From NCBI GenBank assembly GCA_027924585.1, contig BSBM01000637.1, positions 4,836,001 to 4,900,000 on the forward strand: a stretch of DNA of 64,000 nucleotides, written 5' to 3'. Both the position numbers and the translations under genes were made by a program. Positions 46,126 to 58,785 of the stretch are shown here, one piece after another (the stretch's first letter is position 1; each line of letters begins with the position of its first letter). The notes under the pieces are model-generated. The model made no database searches. It saw only the letters and a list, made by a program, of their open reading frames with translations, and was not told the DNA's origin. This stretch comes from Larix kaempferi. Its lineage: Eukaryota > Streptophyta > Pinopsida > Pinales > Pinaceae.

Positions 46126-46344
46126 AAAACACAAATGAATAGTAATTTCTATTTTTACCATTCCTTATATAGCATTTTTTCACATTTTTTTTATTAATTA
46201 ATTAATTACTATTTTAAATAGTTGAAATAAACCCTTGTTCACATTGCTAATGTCCAGTTTTTGAGCATTTATTGACAGGATCCTCGGTAAAAATGCGATA
46301 CATTCACACTGGTGTTTATTCATAATTTGACCTTCATTATGAGC
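46126..46344. other. AT-rich gap upstream of antisense gene
   Basis: AT-rich sequence between exon 1 of the antisense gene and the repeat array; if the antisense gene is transcribed its promoter should be here. I see no firm TATA box. Confidence 0.4.
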
Positions 46345-47070
46345 CCACTTTATCTTTTTCGTGCTCTGGATTTAAAACTTGAAAAAGATTCCAAGCGCTT
46401 TTACACCCGTGTCGTGCTTGTCAAACTCAAGTAAATGGTGTCGAGTACGGTCAGCTTCACTCACGCTCGTTAAATGATGAGGAAAGTATTATCCTGGTTG
46501 TATTTTATTCTTTTTTCGGACCAGACTAATTTAAAATTACGAAAAAGACTATAGGAGTCCATAGTTAAGCTCTTTTCAGACTCCTTAAAATTGAAAATAT
46601 TGCCAAGTGATCTTGACTCTTTCACACTTGTAAAAGTATTTGAAAGATCGTCTATTCGGTGATAGGTTACCCCTTTTTCGGCCCGTATAGACTATTTACG
46701 AGAAAGGTATACCTCAGTCAATCTCGGCTGGGAGAGTTCTCTCGAGAATTGTTTTACACTTTTTCGGGATCGAGGGACTAAATTTTACGAAAAAGTACAT
46801 TATGGAGCTTCCTTTAAAGTTTTTCAGGCTCTCTAAATATGAAAAACTACCGAGTTTTCCTTCCTTGGACTCGTTAAAATGTTAACATCGAAGGACCCAC
46901 TTTGGGACAAACCCCTCCTTTCTCAGGTTCATAAAACATGTGAGATTGGACTCATCCGTGAGATGAGCTACACCGAGCACCTGTTATCCTCTTCAAGCTC
47001 GCAAAACAAGAAAGAGGTACTCGTCCATCATGTCGGGGAAATATGGGGGAATAAGTCAAGTTTATCTATG
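46345..47070 (+). repeat. pseudoknot-like repeat array (B)
   Basis: Same order of units as in P. Examples: CAAGTG 46604-46609 with CACTTG 46625-46630 enclosing CTTTCA, paired with TGAAAG downstream; CTGGT near 46492 with ACCAG near 46521 and CTTTTTTCG with CGAAAAAG; CGAGT near 46852 with ACTCG near 46871 and CCTTC with GAAGG; CGAGC near 46975 with GCTCG near 46999 and CCTCTT with AAGAGG. Confidence 0.72.
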
Positions 47071-48116
47071 GCAGCTTGTCAGTCGTTACCTTTGAACATG
47101 GCATGTGTCCGTCTCTTGTCTATATTTGGGTACCCATCTTTCATTGAGTTATGGTCATCATCATGAGTCGTCTCCCTGGCCACGAGTCCACTCATCCGGT
47201 GTCTATCCTCTATTTATCAATAATCCATGCTGCCAAGTCCTGTTACATGCCGTTATATGTTCAAAGGGTTGCATTGTTTCGAGTCATTCATTGTGTCAGG
47301 CCTCCGCTGTGTCAGTACATACTCCATTGCTTCATCATCTTATCATCTGTGTCGATTTCATGTCGATGATGTGGGAATCATCATGACCCACCTTCGATGA
47401 GTCTATTCCTGTCGACACCAAATCACTATCCGGGAATTAGACTTAGAGATCAACCATTAGTACCTTGGTACCTGCATGCCTCAATGGCAGGTTTCCTCGT
47501 GTTTGACAGTAGGTTCACATCATTGACCTCTGATCAAGCAATCTCTCGGATGCTCGACATCAACTCATGCATTCGCATTTCATTGAGATGTACTATTGAT
47601 ACCTTGGGAATCATCATCACCATTGGTGATCCCCCTCGCATTTGTTAATGGTCCACATCATTGACCGGTAATCAAATGGTTTCTACCATGTTCGACTTCA
47701 ACACCTTGTAATCACATGGTTAGATTCGTATCTTTTGCGATCGAGTAGAAGACCCTGGGCGCATCGCTGTATCTCGACTGCGTCTAGGCTACGATGGAGA
47801 TGTCCCTTATATTGTCACACAGATCCACTTATTGTATTGGTCGTGGCTGTGTCATTATTGTCTCATGGATCTACGATTGTTCATAGTAGCCATGATCTGT
47901 CTGCAGTTTACATTATCTCAGTACTCATGGATCTACAATGTATTGGTCGGCAGCCATGCTTTGAGTCATCTGTTTCCGAGCATGGGAATGCCTACCTCGG
48001 TGGTATATCTAACACCTTGTTTCTATTTCAGCTCAGTGTCGCTCTCCTCGATGCTATCTCTGCACATTATATTTGTAAAGTCTTTCGGCCATCAGTCCCT
48101 TCTGACCTCACACTTT
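47071..48116 (+). other. 3' UTR of B
   Basis: Conserved with P and A; ends in the polypurine tract AGGGGGCATC (48117-48126). Small ORFs are not conserved. Confidence 0.7.
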
Positions 48117-48126
48117 AGGGGGCATC
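48117..48126 (+). other. polypurine tract of B
   Basis: AGGGGGCATC immediately before the LTR TG. Confidence 0.82.
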
Positions 48127-49115
48127 TGTTATACCTCTATGTTTCACAGTGTCGCATCTCCATCACAAAATGAGTTGACGACACTTTCCCTACTGTTTTA
48201 AACCATCCAGAAGAGACAGATAATGAGTCAACCTTGAAGGTGAATCTACCCTGACAAGTTTTGACCTACCTTAGACTTTATCCACACACACTACCGTGCC
48301 TTGCTAGTTTATCAAAATGCGGGTACTAGACACTACTGTGCTATGCTCTTTCCCCAAGACGCGGCAGTGCCGCGTTCTGCAGTCTTTGCAGAACGCGGTA
48401 CTCTTTTAATAGCCTTTTTTCCCTTGGCTTGTTGGATTTTGGATTTTCAAAGATAATGGAAGATTGAGGTCCCTGATTCGATCTCAACTCATCTCCTTCG
48501 ATTAGAAACCCTGATCCACTTATCTCTCCTTAGATCCACCCATCTCTCTTGTTGGTTAACCTCACCATTCACTATAAAAGAGAGGCATTCCATTGGGAAA
48601 AGGGGGAAGACTCTTGAGAGTACCAAACTTATGGTCTTGCAGCATTGTGGAGATAGCTAGAGGAGAAGACACTTGGAGCTGGAGGATTGGCTTGGACATC
48701 AAGCACCTTTTGTAAGTATTCTTCAAGTTGCAATGGAATAACTTGTCTTGTTTTCCCAAATCATTTGTGTTAATCTTGTTTTAATGATATGATTTGTATC
48801 TTTCATAAGATTTAGATTCTAACTCATGTTTCAGGTTGCTAGAGAATAGTGCATTCTTGTGTCTTGGTTCCATTTTGACAGGTTCATCTCTGAGGGCTTG
48901 GAGACTGGAGCAAATACCAAAAACAAGCGTCTGGATAGAAGGTTAGTTAAACTTCTTCTACTCTTTCTAGCATTTTAATCTTGAGATGTTTGTTAGATCT
49001 AGGGATTCAAGGTAGCATTTGTTTTGACTTGTTTCTTGCTTTAAATATTAGTTTAAAGTATGCTTTAAAGTTAAGAGAACTTTGGCTTATCCGTAGGACA
49101 AAATTCTACATAACA
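48127..49115 (+). repeat. 3' LTR of B
   Basis: 989 bp; TATA box at 48573-48580; palindrome cluster at 48288-48402 with several C-to-T and G-to-A changes relative to the 5' LTR (ACTACCGCGC has become ACTACTGTGC). Confidence 0.95.
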
Positions 49116-49120
49116 CTGAT
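49116..49120. repeat. target-site duplication of B, right (CTGAT)
   Basis: Matches 33502-33506. Confidence 0.92.
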
Positions 49121-49602
49121 GTCTTAGGGAATATATTGGAAGAGCTATTTGATTCTTATCTCTGTTGCAACATATGATTAATTTCTTGGCACATATTATC
49201 AACAGTAATGGAATCCACCCTCTTGTCTTTGATAATCCTATCTACCACAAGTTCACACTAATCTCGAAAAGATAAGAGATCCCAGATCTCTTCCTTTAAG
49301 GCATAGTATTCCATGAGATACTGGAATGATCCCTTCATCTTCTTTCCACATGAAAATTTTCCATCCCATTTAGACATAGGTAGATAAGATCCTATGTCAT
49401 CTTAAAACATATGGTCAACAATGTAATCTTCTTCAAACATCTTGCAAATAGCAATCTCCAACAGAGGGCATTTCCTCTTTTTCATATGGCTCAAAATCTT
49501 CCTCAATCACTGGTAGGAGCCTCATACTGCACTTTTGAATATTTGTTCTGCAATATTGTTCAATAGTGACCTTATTTATTTCCATAGGGATGGAGGAAAT
49601 TT
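49121..49602 (-). pseudogene. element F internal region, 5' part
   Basis: Minus-strand remnant just downstream of the F primer site. A 64-codon ORF (49627-49433) overlaps the LTR edge; several stops follow. From 49155 the frame is open and continues across the B insertion (ACA TCA GTT at 49122/33506) to 33158. No domain recognised. Confidence 0.5.
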
Positions 49603-49613
49603 CTATGATACCA
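49603..49613 (-). other. primer binding site of F
   Basis: TGGTATCATAG on the minus strand, one base from the LTR; ten of eleven bases agree with the initiator-Met type TGGTATCAGAG. Confidence 0.65.
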
Positions 49614-49614
49614 C

Positions 49615-51693
49615 TGTAATATCTCATCCAAAATATACTGGAATCTCAACTCAAAATTGTCAATTTTAATTCATATTTTTACTAGTAAGATTGAGAAAAT
49701 TTATGTAAATTGAACAATGACAACTCCGACCACTGGAAACCTAAACCAAAGGATGATAGGGGAACCTTTAGGTTATGATTTTTCTATGGGATAGTGTGTA
49801 GTAGAAAAATTTGACAGAGGTAAAAGCGTTTATGGATCCTTGGTGCAAAGAATGAACACCATTTATGTTTTGAGCATCAGCTACCGCAATACTTCTGGGT
49901 GCATCCGGTTATAGAAACTAGAACGGGTAAGGATGGATATAATGGATGAAATGAGAATGTTTTTATATCATATGGTTTTAATAAACAATAAGGGACAACA
50001 CATGACAACAGAATTAAGATTTGGGGAGTTGTTACTGCAATTTGGAATAATAGGTTGGATTTCCTATTTGCCTTCCCAAGAACTAAATGAAATTATCTAA
50101 TTAGTGTTATGAATAAAGAATATGATTCATTATTATCCAAATAAATCACATCAACTTACATAGTTGAATTTGATTTCATATAATATATTTTACATGAAAA
50201 ACAATAAAACTAGCTAGTTGGATTGTCTGATTAGTTCGACTTCTAGTCAACCCAAACACTGTACGAACATAACTAAATTTAATTATGAAACTTGTTATGG
50301 ATTAATTATTACCTTAATGAGCTTCATAAATTTATAGAATGACATTTGGATTTATATGACTCATTTTACAACCTTTTTAGCAAAACTAGTCAAAATTTCT
50401 AGTCTAATGAGCATAGGTAGGAAAATGAATTAATTGCTTGCAGAATTTGAAAGGAATATTTATGAATACTATTAAGGATTTTTTATCGGAGAATAAAAAT
50501 AATCTTACAAGTATTTTTTCAGCACCAAAATGACTCTAAGGGTGTTAGTAACCCCCAACATGAGCCGTGTGTCAGTTACATCAAAGAAACCTCTATTGGT
50601 TCGAGTCTGGAATACATAGTGAAGGTAGGTTCCGAGCAGAATGAGTGGACCTGATTTAAATTCTTTCAGAAGATATCAAATCCTCCTCCATCATGACATA
50701 ATTCTAATCATCACAGTTTGATTCCAAAAGAGAATTAGAGAGAAGGAAGAAGATAAAAGGTTGTTGCAGGAGAGGTTCCTTCTTCAATATTTTGGGAGTC
50801 TTCAAGGAATTTCAACCCCAACATGAGATCAGAATTTAATGGCTTCAAGATGATATTCAATGGTTGTACAATATTATTTAGTACCTGCAAGAGAGATTGG
50901 AAGAGATACTGGAACAATTATGGCTAAGGGGAGCATCACCCAAAGGAAGGTTGAGGCACATCACTCAAGAAGAGAAGCTAGAGATCTCACATTCAATTAC
51001 AAAATGGTAAAAATATATGAATTGGATTTAGAACCATTATTTTATAGAATTTTAGGGTGACCTGTTGAGCAAGTTGAATAGCTTGGTAACTCGTGAGAAG
51101 CCTTCTACATGGGCCACCCATGAGTGCATATACTTGCCTTGATTTTTCCTTTCAAGATTTTATTTCCTTTAGAAACTACCCCCCCCCTTTGTCTCAATAT
51201 GTTTCCTACTTTGTTAGATTTTCCTACTTTGTAAACTGAGCTCCCTTTTAGAAAATTCCCCCCCTTTGTCTCAATATGTTTTCTACTTTGTTAGAGTTTC
51301 CTTCTTTGTAAACTGAGCTCCCTTTTGGAAACTGCACCCTCCATAGATTTTCCTGTATATTTCTAATTTCCTGCTTTTGGAAACTTCTTACACTTGCTTT
51401 CTTTTGATCAGTTTCTAAATCCAATAGGTTTCTTTATCCACCTTGTTAATTTCTTGTCCTCGGTTCCAATTTAGCAATATTATCCTCATGAGGGCGCCCT
51501 CTTGTCCCACTTGCATAATTTTTAGGAATATTTATTTATAAAAATAATTTAAAAATAATTAAATTATCTCATCTACTAGACTTAGGCTAATTTTATTCTA
51601 TGATTACAAAATTGAATAAAATTAATATCCCTAGGGAAAAAATTCCCCCCTTTACCCATGGGAACTGACTGATTCAAAATTGGGGACATGACA
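49615..51693 (-). repeat. 5' LTR of element F
   Basis: On the minus strand it starts TGTCATGTCCCCAATTTTG (51693) and ends GATGAGATATTACA (49615), with a primer site next to it. It is 2,079 bp. 51172-51330 contains two tandem copies of a 77-bp unit (CCCCCCTTTGTCTCAATATG...). No other copy of this LTR is in the window, so the right border rests on the terminal TG...CA only. Confidence 0.6.
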
Positions 51694-51768
51694 AAACATG
51701 CTTAGCTCAACTAGGTCTAGGAGGAATGAAGCCAAAAGAATGAAGAACTAAAATTCATTTATGAATAA

Positions 51769-52497
51769 GTGATTAGGAAAGATAATGTTATTTCCGAGTT
51801 ACAACAATCCAAGGCTGATTTCCATAAAAACATTCGAAAGCTAGCAATAAAGTTGATTGGTAAGGCATTATTAAGGAATTCCAAGCATTTACTACATGAC
51901 CAAATATCAATGTTGATAACATCTCATTGGAATCATTTTTCCATCTCACAAGAAGAGTGCGATCTAGTTGTGATAACTTCTCAAGACTCACACAATATCC
52001 TAAATAATTCAGATAAGAGACCATATACTTCCAAGGTAGTAATAGATTTTCTAAATGTAAAAAATAACCAAGAACTTCAAGATTATGCTATAAGCGACAG
52101 AACCAAGATTATAATGGAATATAACAAGGTGATAAGTAAAGTCATGACAGATCAAAATGTCAATTACATGTCCAATCAACTTTCTCACAATGTTTGTTCC
52201 ATTAAATCCATGTTTAATGATATCTTTCAACTAGGCCTTCCTCACGTTTGGGATGGTAATGGAGATATATACCCAAAATAATGTTTTAATGTCTTTATAA
52301 TGGATTCATGCAACTCTGAGGCTATATTTACAGATATACAAGGAGAACTAGATGAAAAGCTTTATCCAGAGTTTAAAGTATTTTCTAAGATTCAATCAAT
52401 ATTTAGAACTTTTCCAAATACAACTTGCGAGAATTATACATCCTTGGATATGGCTCTCAGAGAATTAAAGGTTTTCCAATATCCTTTGGGAAAATAA
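51769..52497 (+). pseudogene. unrecognised coding-like frame
   Basis: 243 codons in one frame with a single TAA at 52279-52281. Polar, Asn/Ser/Ile-rich, no transmembrane segment, no motif that I recognise. It lies upstream of the primer site of element I (53443), so it may be inside the I LTR, as the D frame is inside its LTR. The alternative is a fragment of another element. Confidence 0.35.
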
Positions 52498-53436
52498 TGG
52501 AAGAATATTACCAATATCCTTCAGCTCAGGAAACACGAAAGGGAAGTAGTAATGCAGTCACCAATTGGAGTCTCGTCATCACAACCACATCCTCCTCCAC
52601 TTCAGCAAGCAGGATCCTAAGTACCTTTTCCAGCTCGTTAACATCAAGTCATTAGATAGTCAATTTTGTAATAGCAATTTTTCTCAAACTGTTTTTGAAA
52701 CTAAAAACTATTAGCAAACAAATTTTTTTTTAAAGAATTGTAAATCCCTAGATGTTATAAATAGGATTAAAGACTAGAAAGAAGGGTTGATTCTTTTTTT
52801 AAGAAGTGGAACTTCTCAAGGATTTTTTCTAACCAATCATTGGAAAAGATATTTCAAGATATGTCATGATGATTATGTGGATTCTGAGCTTTTGATATAT
52901 AAAGTTACTACCGCTTTCTATTGTATTTTCATCTCTTTAGAATTTCCCATAATTGAAAAGCATAATGCAAATCCTAACGGGATAACCTTTAATTGTATAT
53001 TTGATTCAAATGTTATGATATGTTTCATTTTCCATTTAATATATTGTGAATTTTTCACGATGTGCTATCTAAATTTGATGAGGTTTTTTCTGTCAATATC
53101 TGTGCTTATTCTGTCATTATTTCATTTATGGATACTAAATCATATCTTCTCAGTACGTCTTCTAAAAAAACATGAAATAAATATTCACTATTGAAGTATC
53201 TTTGATCATGACATTCCATCCATTCATTTGTATGAGTCTTTTCTTGTTCTATCAGAAGTATTTACCATCATTCTTTGTATGAATATGAATGTCCATGTGA
53301 CTTCTGGACAATGGAAAAAATTTACAATGATTCTTTATAAAAAAATTCTACTTAAAAAGAAAATGACAAATGAAAAGGCTATTGATGCCTAGGAATAGTT
53401 CTAAATTACAACCTTAGAATTCCTCTGGGACTAACA
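52498..53436. other. AT-rich region ending at the I LTR edge
   Basis: No coding evidence. CTAACA at 53431-53436 is a candidate LTR end, followed six bases later by a primer-like site. Confidence 0.4.
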
Positions 53437-53442
53437 TCTTTT

Positions 53443-53452
53443 CTGGCGCCAT
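53443..53452 (+). other. possible primer binding site of element I
   Basis: TGGCGCCATT, similar in its first eight bases to the Asp-tRNA type site TGGCGCCGTTGCC used by Athila-like elements; the gag ATG follows at 53457. Confidence 0.4.
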
Positions 53453-53456
53453 TTCT

Positions 53457-54580
53457 ATGGATCGAAACAATGAAGACCAATCTTCCCTGGGACAAAGACA
53501 ATCTTATGCCCTAATTCTTGAAGTGAACAAAATCAGGTTGATGGATGAAAAAATCACTTGGTGACTCCATCAAAGGAAAATATGGCATTTGGACATAGAC
53601 ATACTTTCCAAAATCCAAGTCACGAAGAATTCTTAGCTCTACAAGATCATTTTTCTTGGAGAGATCTACATGGAAAATATCAATGTACCTCACCAAGTAA
53701 TCATCGAAGAATATTTTCTCATCCAATTTTTGGTCCCCAATTTTCTAAGTACAAATTCATATTCCAAACCCCTAGACGATATTATCCTCTCATAACTTCT
53801 AGAACTCCTTTCTGTTTACCCAACCCTCCTTTTATTACTACTAAGAGCAAAGAATCCTCTAGTCGAAAGAACCCTCTCAGGCCTAAGTCCCTCATCACTC
53901 CCGAGGATAAGAATCTAATTATGAAACACCTCATGTTAGGAGGAGGAGGAGTAAGAGGAGGAGGATATGGAGGTTCTCCATTGCCACCCCTAGCTATAAC
54001 TCCTCGTTGAGTGTCTAGTTATCATGGACCATTGAGATTTCCTATGCCCCTAAATGATATGCATGGACACTATCTTAAATTGCTACCTAAGTATGATGGC
54101 AGTAAAGGTACTTCTGCAAAAGATCATGTGGATCATTTTGAAGATTTCACTGATAACATATTTATTGAACATGATGAAGTGTATATGAGAGTCTTTGCTC
54201 AATCACTAGGGATATTTTAGTAAATGGTTTAGGGAATTTCCTAATGCTTCAATTGGAACTATGGAATAATTAGAGAATGCGCTCATAAAGAAGTGGGTTT
54301 TGAAGCATGACAACCTCTATTATTTAATTTCTTTCTCTTCCCTTAAGAAAAAAATCTCTGAAACAATGGTTGATTTTACTGCAAGATTTAACAAATTGTA
54401 TTATCAGATCCTTGAATACATCTGACCTACTGAAGAAGTCGTGAGTGCTACATATGGAGGTGATTTTCCATCTGATTTTTCTATTATGATAAGGGAATGA
54501 AGGTGTGCCTCTCTCTGTATAATGCAAGATGATTTCATTTATGTTGATGGAAATAAGAGATATGGGGGAAAAATCAAACT
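53457..54580 (+). pseudogene. gag: decayed gag of gypsy-type element I
   Basis: ATG at 53457 opens MDRNNEDQSS; a shift near 53560 moves to the frame 53558-54220, interrupted by TGA at 54008-54010. LPKYDGSKGTSAKDHVDHF at about 54085 and the following FIEHDEVYMRVFAQSLG are the start of a Retrotrans_gag domain; further pieces (ISETMVDFTARFNKLYYQI near 54360) follow after another shift. A Gly-rich segment (GGGGVRGGGYGG) lies at about 53940. An insert at 54587 cuts it. Function as capsid protein lost. Confidence 0.65.
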
Positions 54581-54586
54581 AGTTAA

Positions 54587-55050
54587 CACTAGTACAAAAT
54601 GAGGAATTAATGACTACAAAAATGACTAAAATTCGGCTATAAACGACTATTTTTGAGTCGGCGACTAATAGTAGCTAATTTCAACTATCTTATAGCTAGT
54701 TGTATTTTCCTTAGTCATTAATTGGTTGACTTATTAGTCATTGCTTTAGTCATTGATTTAGTCATTGATAGTCACTGATTTAGTCACTAATTTAGTCACT
54801 AATTTAGTCATTGATAGTTATTGATTTAATCATTGATTTAGTCATTGATTTATTCATTGATAGTCACTAATTTAGTCATTGATTGCCAAAATTAATGACC
54901 AAATATATGGCTAAATAAACTACTAGATGATAACATATTAATGACTAAGCTAAATACGACTAAATGTTAGTCCCGCTATAAGATACTAGAAATTAGCTAC
55001 TAATAGTCGTATATATGCGAATTTAGTCATTTTCTTAGTCACTAGTTTAT
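54587..55050. mobile_element. MITE-like insert with CACTA-type left end
   Basis: Starts CACTAGTACAAAATG and has an imperfect inverted terminal match (AATGACTAAAATTCG at the left, CGAATTTAGTCATT at the right, about 55020). The middle is a run of ATTTAGTCATTGAT-type short repeats (54720-54890) in both orientations. The right end does not show a clean TAGTG, so the family is not certain. Confidence 0.45.
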
Positions 55051-55054
55051 GATA

Positions 55055-55126
55055 GGGTACGGAGGAATCAAACCACCAATCTCTTGCTTATAATTAGGCA
55101 AGTACTCTACCATTGAGCTAGAACCC
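55055..55126 (-). tRNA. tRNA-like sequence, probably pseudogene
   Basis: 72 nt on the minus strand with a D-arm (AGCTCAATGGTAGAG), a five-bp anticodon stem CTTGC/GCAAG with a ten-base loop, and a T-arm-like GGTGGTTTGATTCCTCC. The acceptor stem has mismatches and the anticodon loop is three bases too long, so it is unlikely to be functional. It could be the head of a SINE or part of the adjacent insert. Confidence 0.35.
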
Positions 55127-58100
55127 TTTAAGAATTTATTATTGCTTGAAATATAAAAATAAAATATAAGAAATTTCCAACTTTTTCATATACATTTTAA
55201 TTCAATACACATAACCAACTTGAAATTTGAACAGTGCCTTCAAAAATTCCAGATGCTACATGAAGGTTATAGTGGAAACTTTATGCATGTTCAGAAAAGG
55301 AAGAGTGAAATAATACATTCAAATTCTTTGCATTGTTTCCTGAGATACCAAAATATATTGATCCCTCTGCTACTATGAGGAATGGATTTGTCGGGTGGTG
55401 GGCACCCTATTTTGAATTTAATGGGTAGTGGGCGTCCTATTCTGAATCTATCTAAAGCTGATCCCTCTTCTACTATGAGGAATGTAGCCCTGACTTCACT
55501 TAATTCAGAAGTGCAATACAATGGGATGACTCTCAGAAGCCTTGCTTCTTTTAGCGTTCACCAAATGAAGATTTTAAAATCCTTCCTATGGATTCACACG
55601 ATTGATGAGAAAAAATAGTAAAATCAATTATTTGATATGTCAAGGTTAATAATACTAGCCAAGGCTCTAATGATAATTATGTTTCTATATTGTATGGGAG
55701 ACCGAGAATCACTTCATTATTTTTTCAACTTTTCGTCCTTCAACTAGATAAATCTCTGGGCATTACTTACATTCATCCTTTGCAATCTGCATATATCTTG
55801 CTCATATAAACATATATCCACACTATGAGATATAATCAAGAGATTCTTTCTTTCTATCATCTCTGGATCAAAAGGAAAAATATATTTGGATGGTCTATGG
55901 CACAGTGCTGGATCATCTTCTCATAGAAATACTACTTTTCCACAGAGTTAATAAGTGCATAATTTTCAAACAGAGGTATCCCGAAACCAAACAAATGGAG
56001 GATATATGTCTTCAACGTAATGCCTCAAATTTCTATCCTAATTCCATGATGTCAATATTTCCTCCACTTTGGAGTGACTATTGAGGCAGCTCAACCCCTG
56101 GGCATCATTTGTTAACAGTATGCATTTCAGGGTGATCATTAATACAAACACAATTATGGTCTTGAACACCACGCTCGGTCCATATCATGGCTAAAGCAAT
56201 ATTGTTGTGCGCATATATCAAAATAATTCTGCAAACTCCAAATTCAGTATTTACCCTTAAAGTCTAGGTGATGCAAAATGTATGTATCAATCTTCAATTC
56301 TAGTACATTTGCATTAGAAAAAAATTTCACACAGTAGGAAGGGGACATTTTTTTTCACCAGATTGGACCAGAGAATTTCATGTTTCATAAGTTATACATT
56401 GCAATTCTACGATCACTTTGCTATATATATCCCATGTTCTTATAGTCCACTTTGGCCACTGGCAAGTGTTACATAAATTCTTCTTCTTTTTATATCTCCC
56501 TACATAGTGCACTTATAATGTCTCCATCGAACCCATTCGAATTGCAATGGGAGCAACTAGTTCTGATTTCTATACTAGTAATTCCCTCGGTTATAATTCC
56601 TTTAGATATCTTCTATGAGCTAACTTTTCTCTATTTTTTTGGGTTTATGTTTCCCTATTAATGTGCTGCAAAACCAGTTTACATTTGCATAAAACTGGGT
56701 AAATTTGAGCTACAATCCTAACATGAATAAATATGCAGGGTCTATTAGCCAAACAACTTTTTCAGTATACAAAAATTATAAAGGACATCTGATCAGCATA
56801 TGAGACCATACATGGATGCCAAGTCGAGCTACTGTAACTATCACAATTTCTGCATTTTCACTTACTAGAGTAGAATAAGAAATGTAAAGGCGAGATGAGT
56901 ATCGACCAATCACAACACATAAAAGAACATGCATTGGAATAAGATTTATTATGAAAGTGTAACCTCCCTAGGAATAGACCTACAAAGAAGAACCTATATT
57001 AAAATTATCTTTATAATATCAATAGAAATAATTGAATCATGCATGGATATCATTTGTTATTCCTATGACCTACTTACCATATAAAATTAAGCCAAGTCAT
57101 TTAAAGTAGCATAAAAGAGACATCCAGTGTTCAATGTCTGCAAAAGTTCAAAATAATGATCACATTAACAAAACATAAATCTCGAGCATATTAAAATTAT
57201 TTTCAGGCCATAATAAGATTAGTTTCATTGTAGAATCTATTCATTTTCCTCAGCAGTGTAACTACATATTATAAGACAATATGTGCAAATCTTCATGAAT
57301 GGACATGACTTAGGTACTTAGATTTACAAAATACGAATACCATCATTTTCCGATTTCTTCTATAATTTAAACTAAATAAGGTTTGCACATGGATGAACCT
57401 TGAGATATATATAGAATGTAATGATCAAAGCAAACATAGCCACAACCTCATTATCATAACTTCCAGCCACATATCGTGATATATATGAAGGCACCGACAA
57501 CCAAACAATTAATTATAAAATCAGAAACATGTTATCAACTTTAGCAATTGAACAATAAACTAAATTAATAAATAAAATGACTAAAGAAAATACGCAAAAA
57601 AGATGAATGCTTTCTCACAAAACACATTCTTTTCTTAGTTGGATAGTTGTCCTAGCATTGAAACTAAGTATAAATGTTAAAAGTTCAGGATAGTATTTGC
57701 CACCTTATACTATTCATGCAAGCATGCTTCCAATTATTTTGTATTCAACTGCCAGTTCGATATAATCATTTGGTAACAACAAAATGTACATTCTATGTTT
57801 ATAAATTAGGATATGATCAAATAGTTGAGAACCATCTCCCAAAGCCCAATTGCCATGCATATACTTTATCAAATCCCGATCCCATAATACACTTACGTAG
57901 CCTACAAATTATCCTACAAATTGTTTGATTTCCTTTATTATATATTTCCAATTCTAACCAGCATTTCCCTGGGGAAGCACACCCACCATTGGGAACAAGT
58001 AGAAAAACGCAGAAGAATGACTAGAACTCATGAGTCAAACTTGGCTCGGCTCTCAAAACAATTGGTTTTAAAATGCTAGAGAGCCAAATCCAATTCCAGT

Positions 58101-58785
58101 AGGTATGACCTGCAAGTACTCACAGGACAAATTCTTACCCACAAGTACTAACTGAGTTTTCACAGCCCAACAATTTTGACTAAAAAACATGATGAAAATT
58201 TCGGTCCATCCCCTTGTAATTACCAGTATGGAAAATAAATCCCGCTATGCTCAGTTTTTTCATTGAATTCTACAACAAAAAAAACAGTGTTCAACATTCA
58301 CATGTAGATTTCCAGCATTCAGTGAGGTCAAAGGAATATATTTTTTCAAATCAAGATCACCATATTTTGGGCATTCAAAGGAGTAGCAGCAGTCTATTTT
58401 AGTGTTGCAAGAAGTAATTTCACTCATTTAGTCACTGTTAACTTTTCTTTCTCCAAGTTCTCAACTCACCCTAAGCTCCCTAGGAAAAAATTCCCACAAA
58501 ACAAATTTGGAGGTAGAGTCTAAACTATTTCAACAAATATTTTAGGCTTTTTCGTTGTTTTTTTCCCATAAAAGCCTAAGACAAAATTAAAAATAAAAAT
58601 AAAAACCCACAATGTCAAGGGACATAAACTATGATTAGAATATTGTGAGAAGTTTTCAGGTGGGTCAGGGAAAGTAAAATGTAGCCTTTGTAGGAAAGAA
58701 TTATCATAGGGCATAAACTGTTTTAAACACCTCCTTGCCGAAATGGTTGGCCATGATGTAGCATCTTACCCAAGTGACACTTTGG
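55127..58785. other. AT-rich region without recognisable genes
   Basis: 3.7 kb with only short ORFs. 55382-55618 (78 codons with LSKADPSST...VQYNGMTLRS) resembles the segment between gag and protease of gypsy elements and may be the far side of element I. I see nothing else that I can support. Confidence 0.4.

Larger units (their letters stand above)
33507..49115 (+). mobile_element. complete Tat-like Ty3/gypsy retrotransposon B
   Basis: 15,609 bp, flanked by CTGAT duplications. 5' LTR 33507-34494, primer site 34499, leader with palindrome cluster and conserved block, gag-pol frame 36297-43661, second RNase H 43783-44195, antisense PMD-like gene 46125-44405, pseudoknot-like array 46345-47070, 3' UTR, polypurine tract and 3' LTR 48127-49115. 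The LTRs differ by about 19 substitutions and one indel, many at CG sites. The proteins are interrupted by point stops, so B is structurally complete but not autonomous now. Confidence 0.95.
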
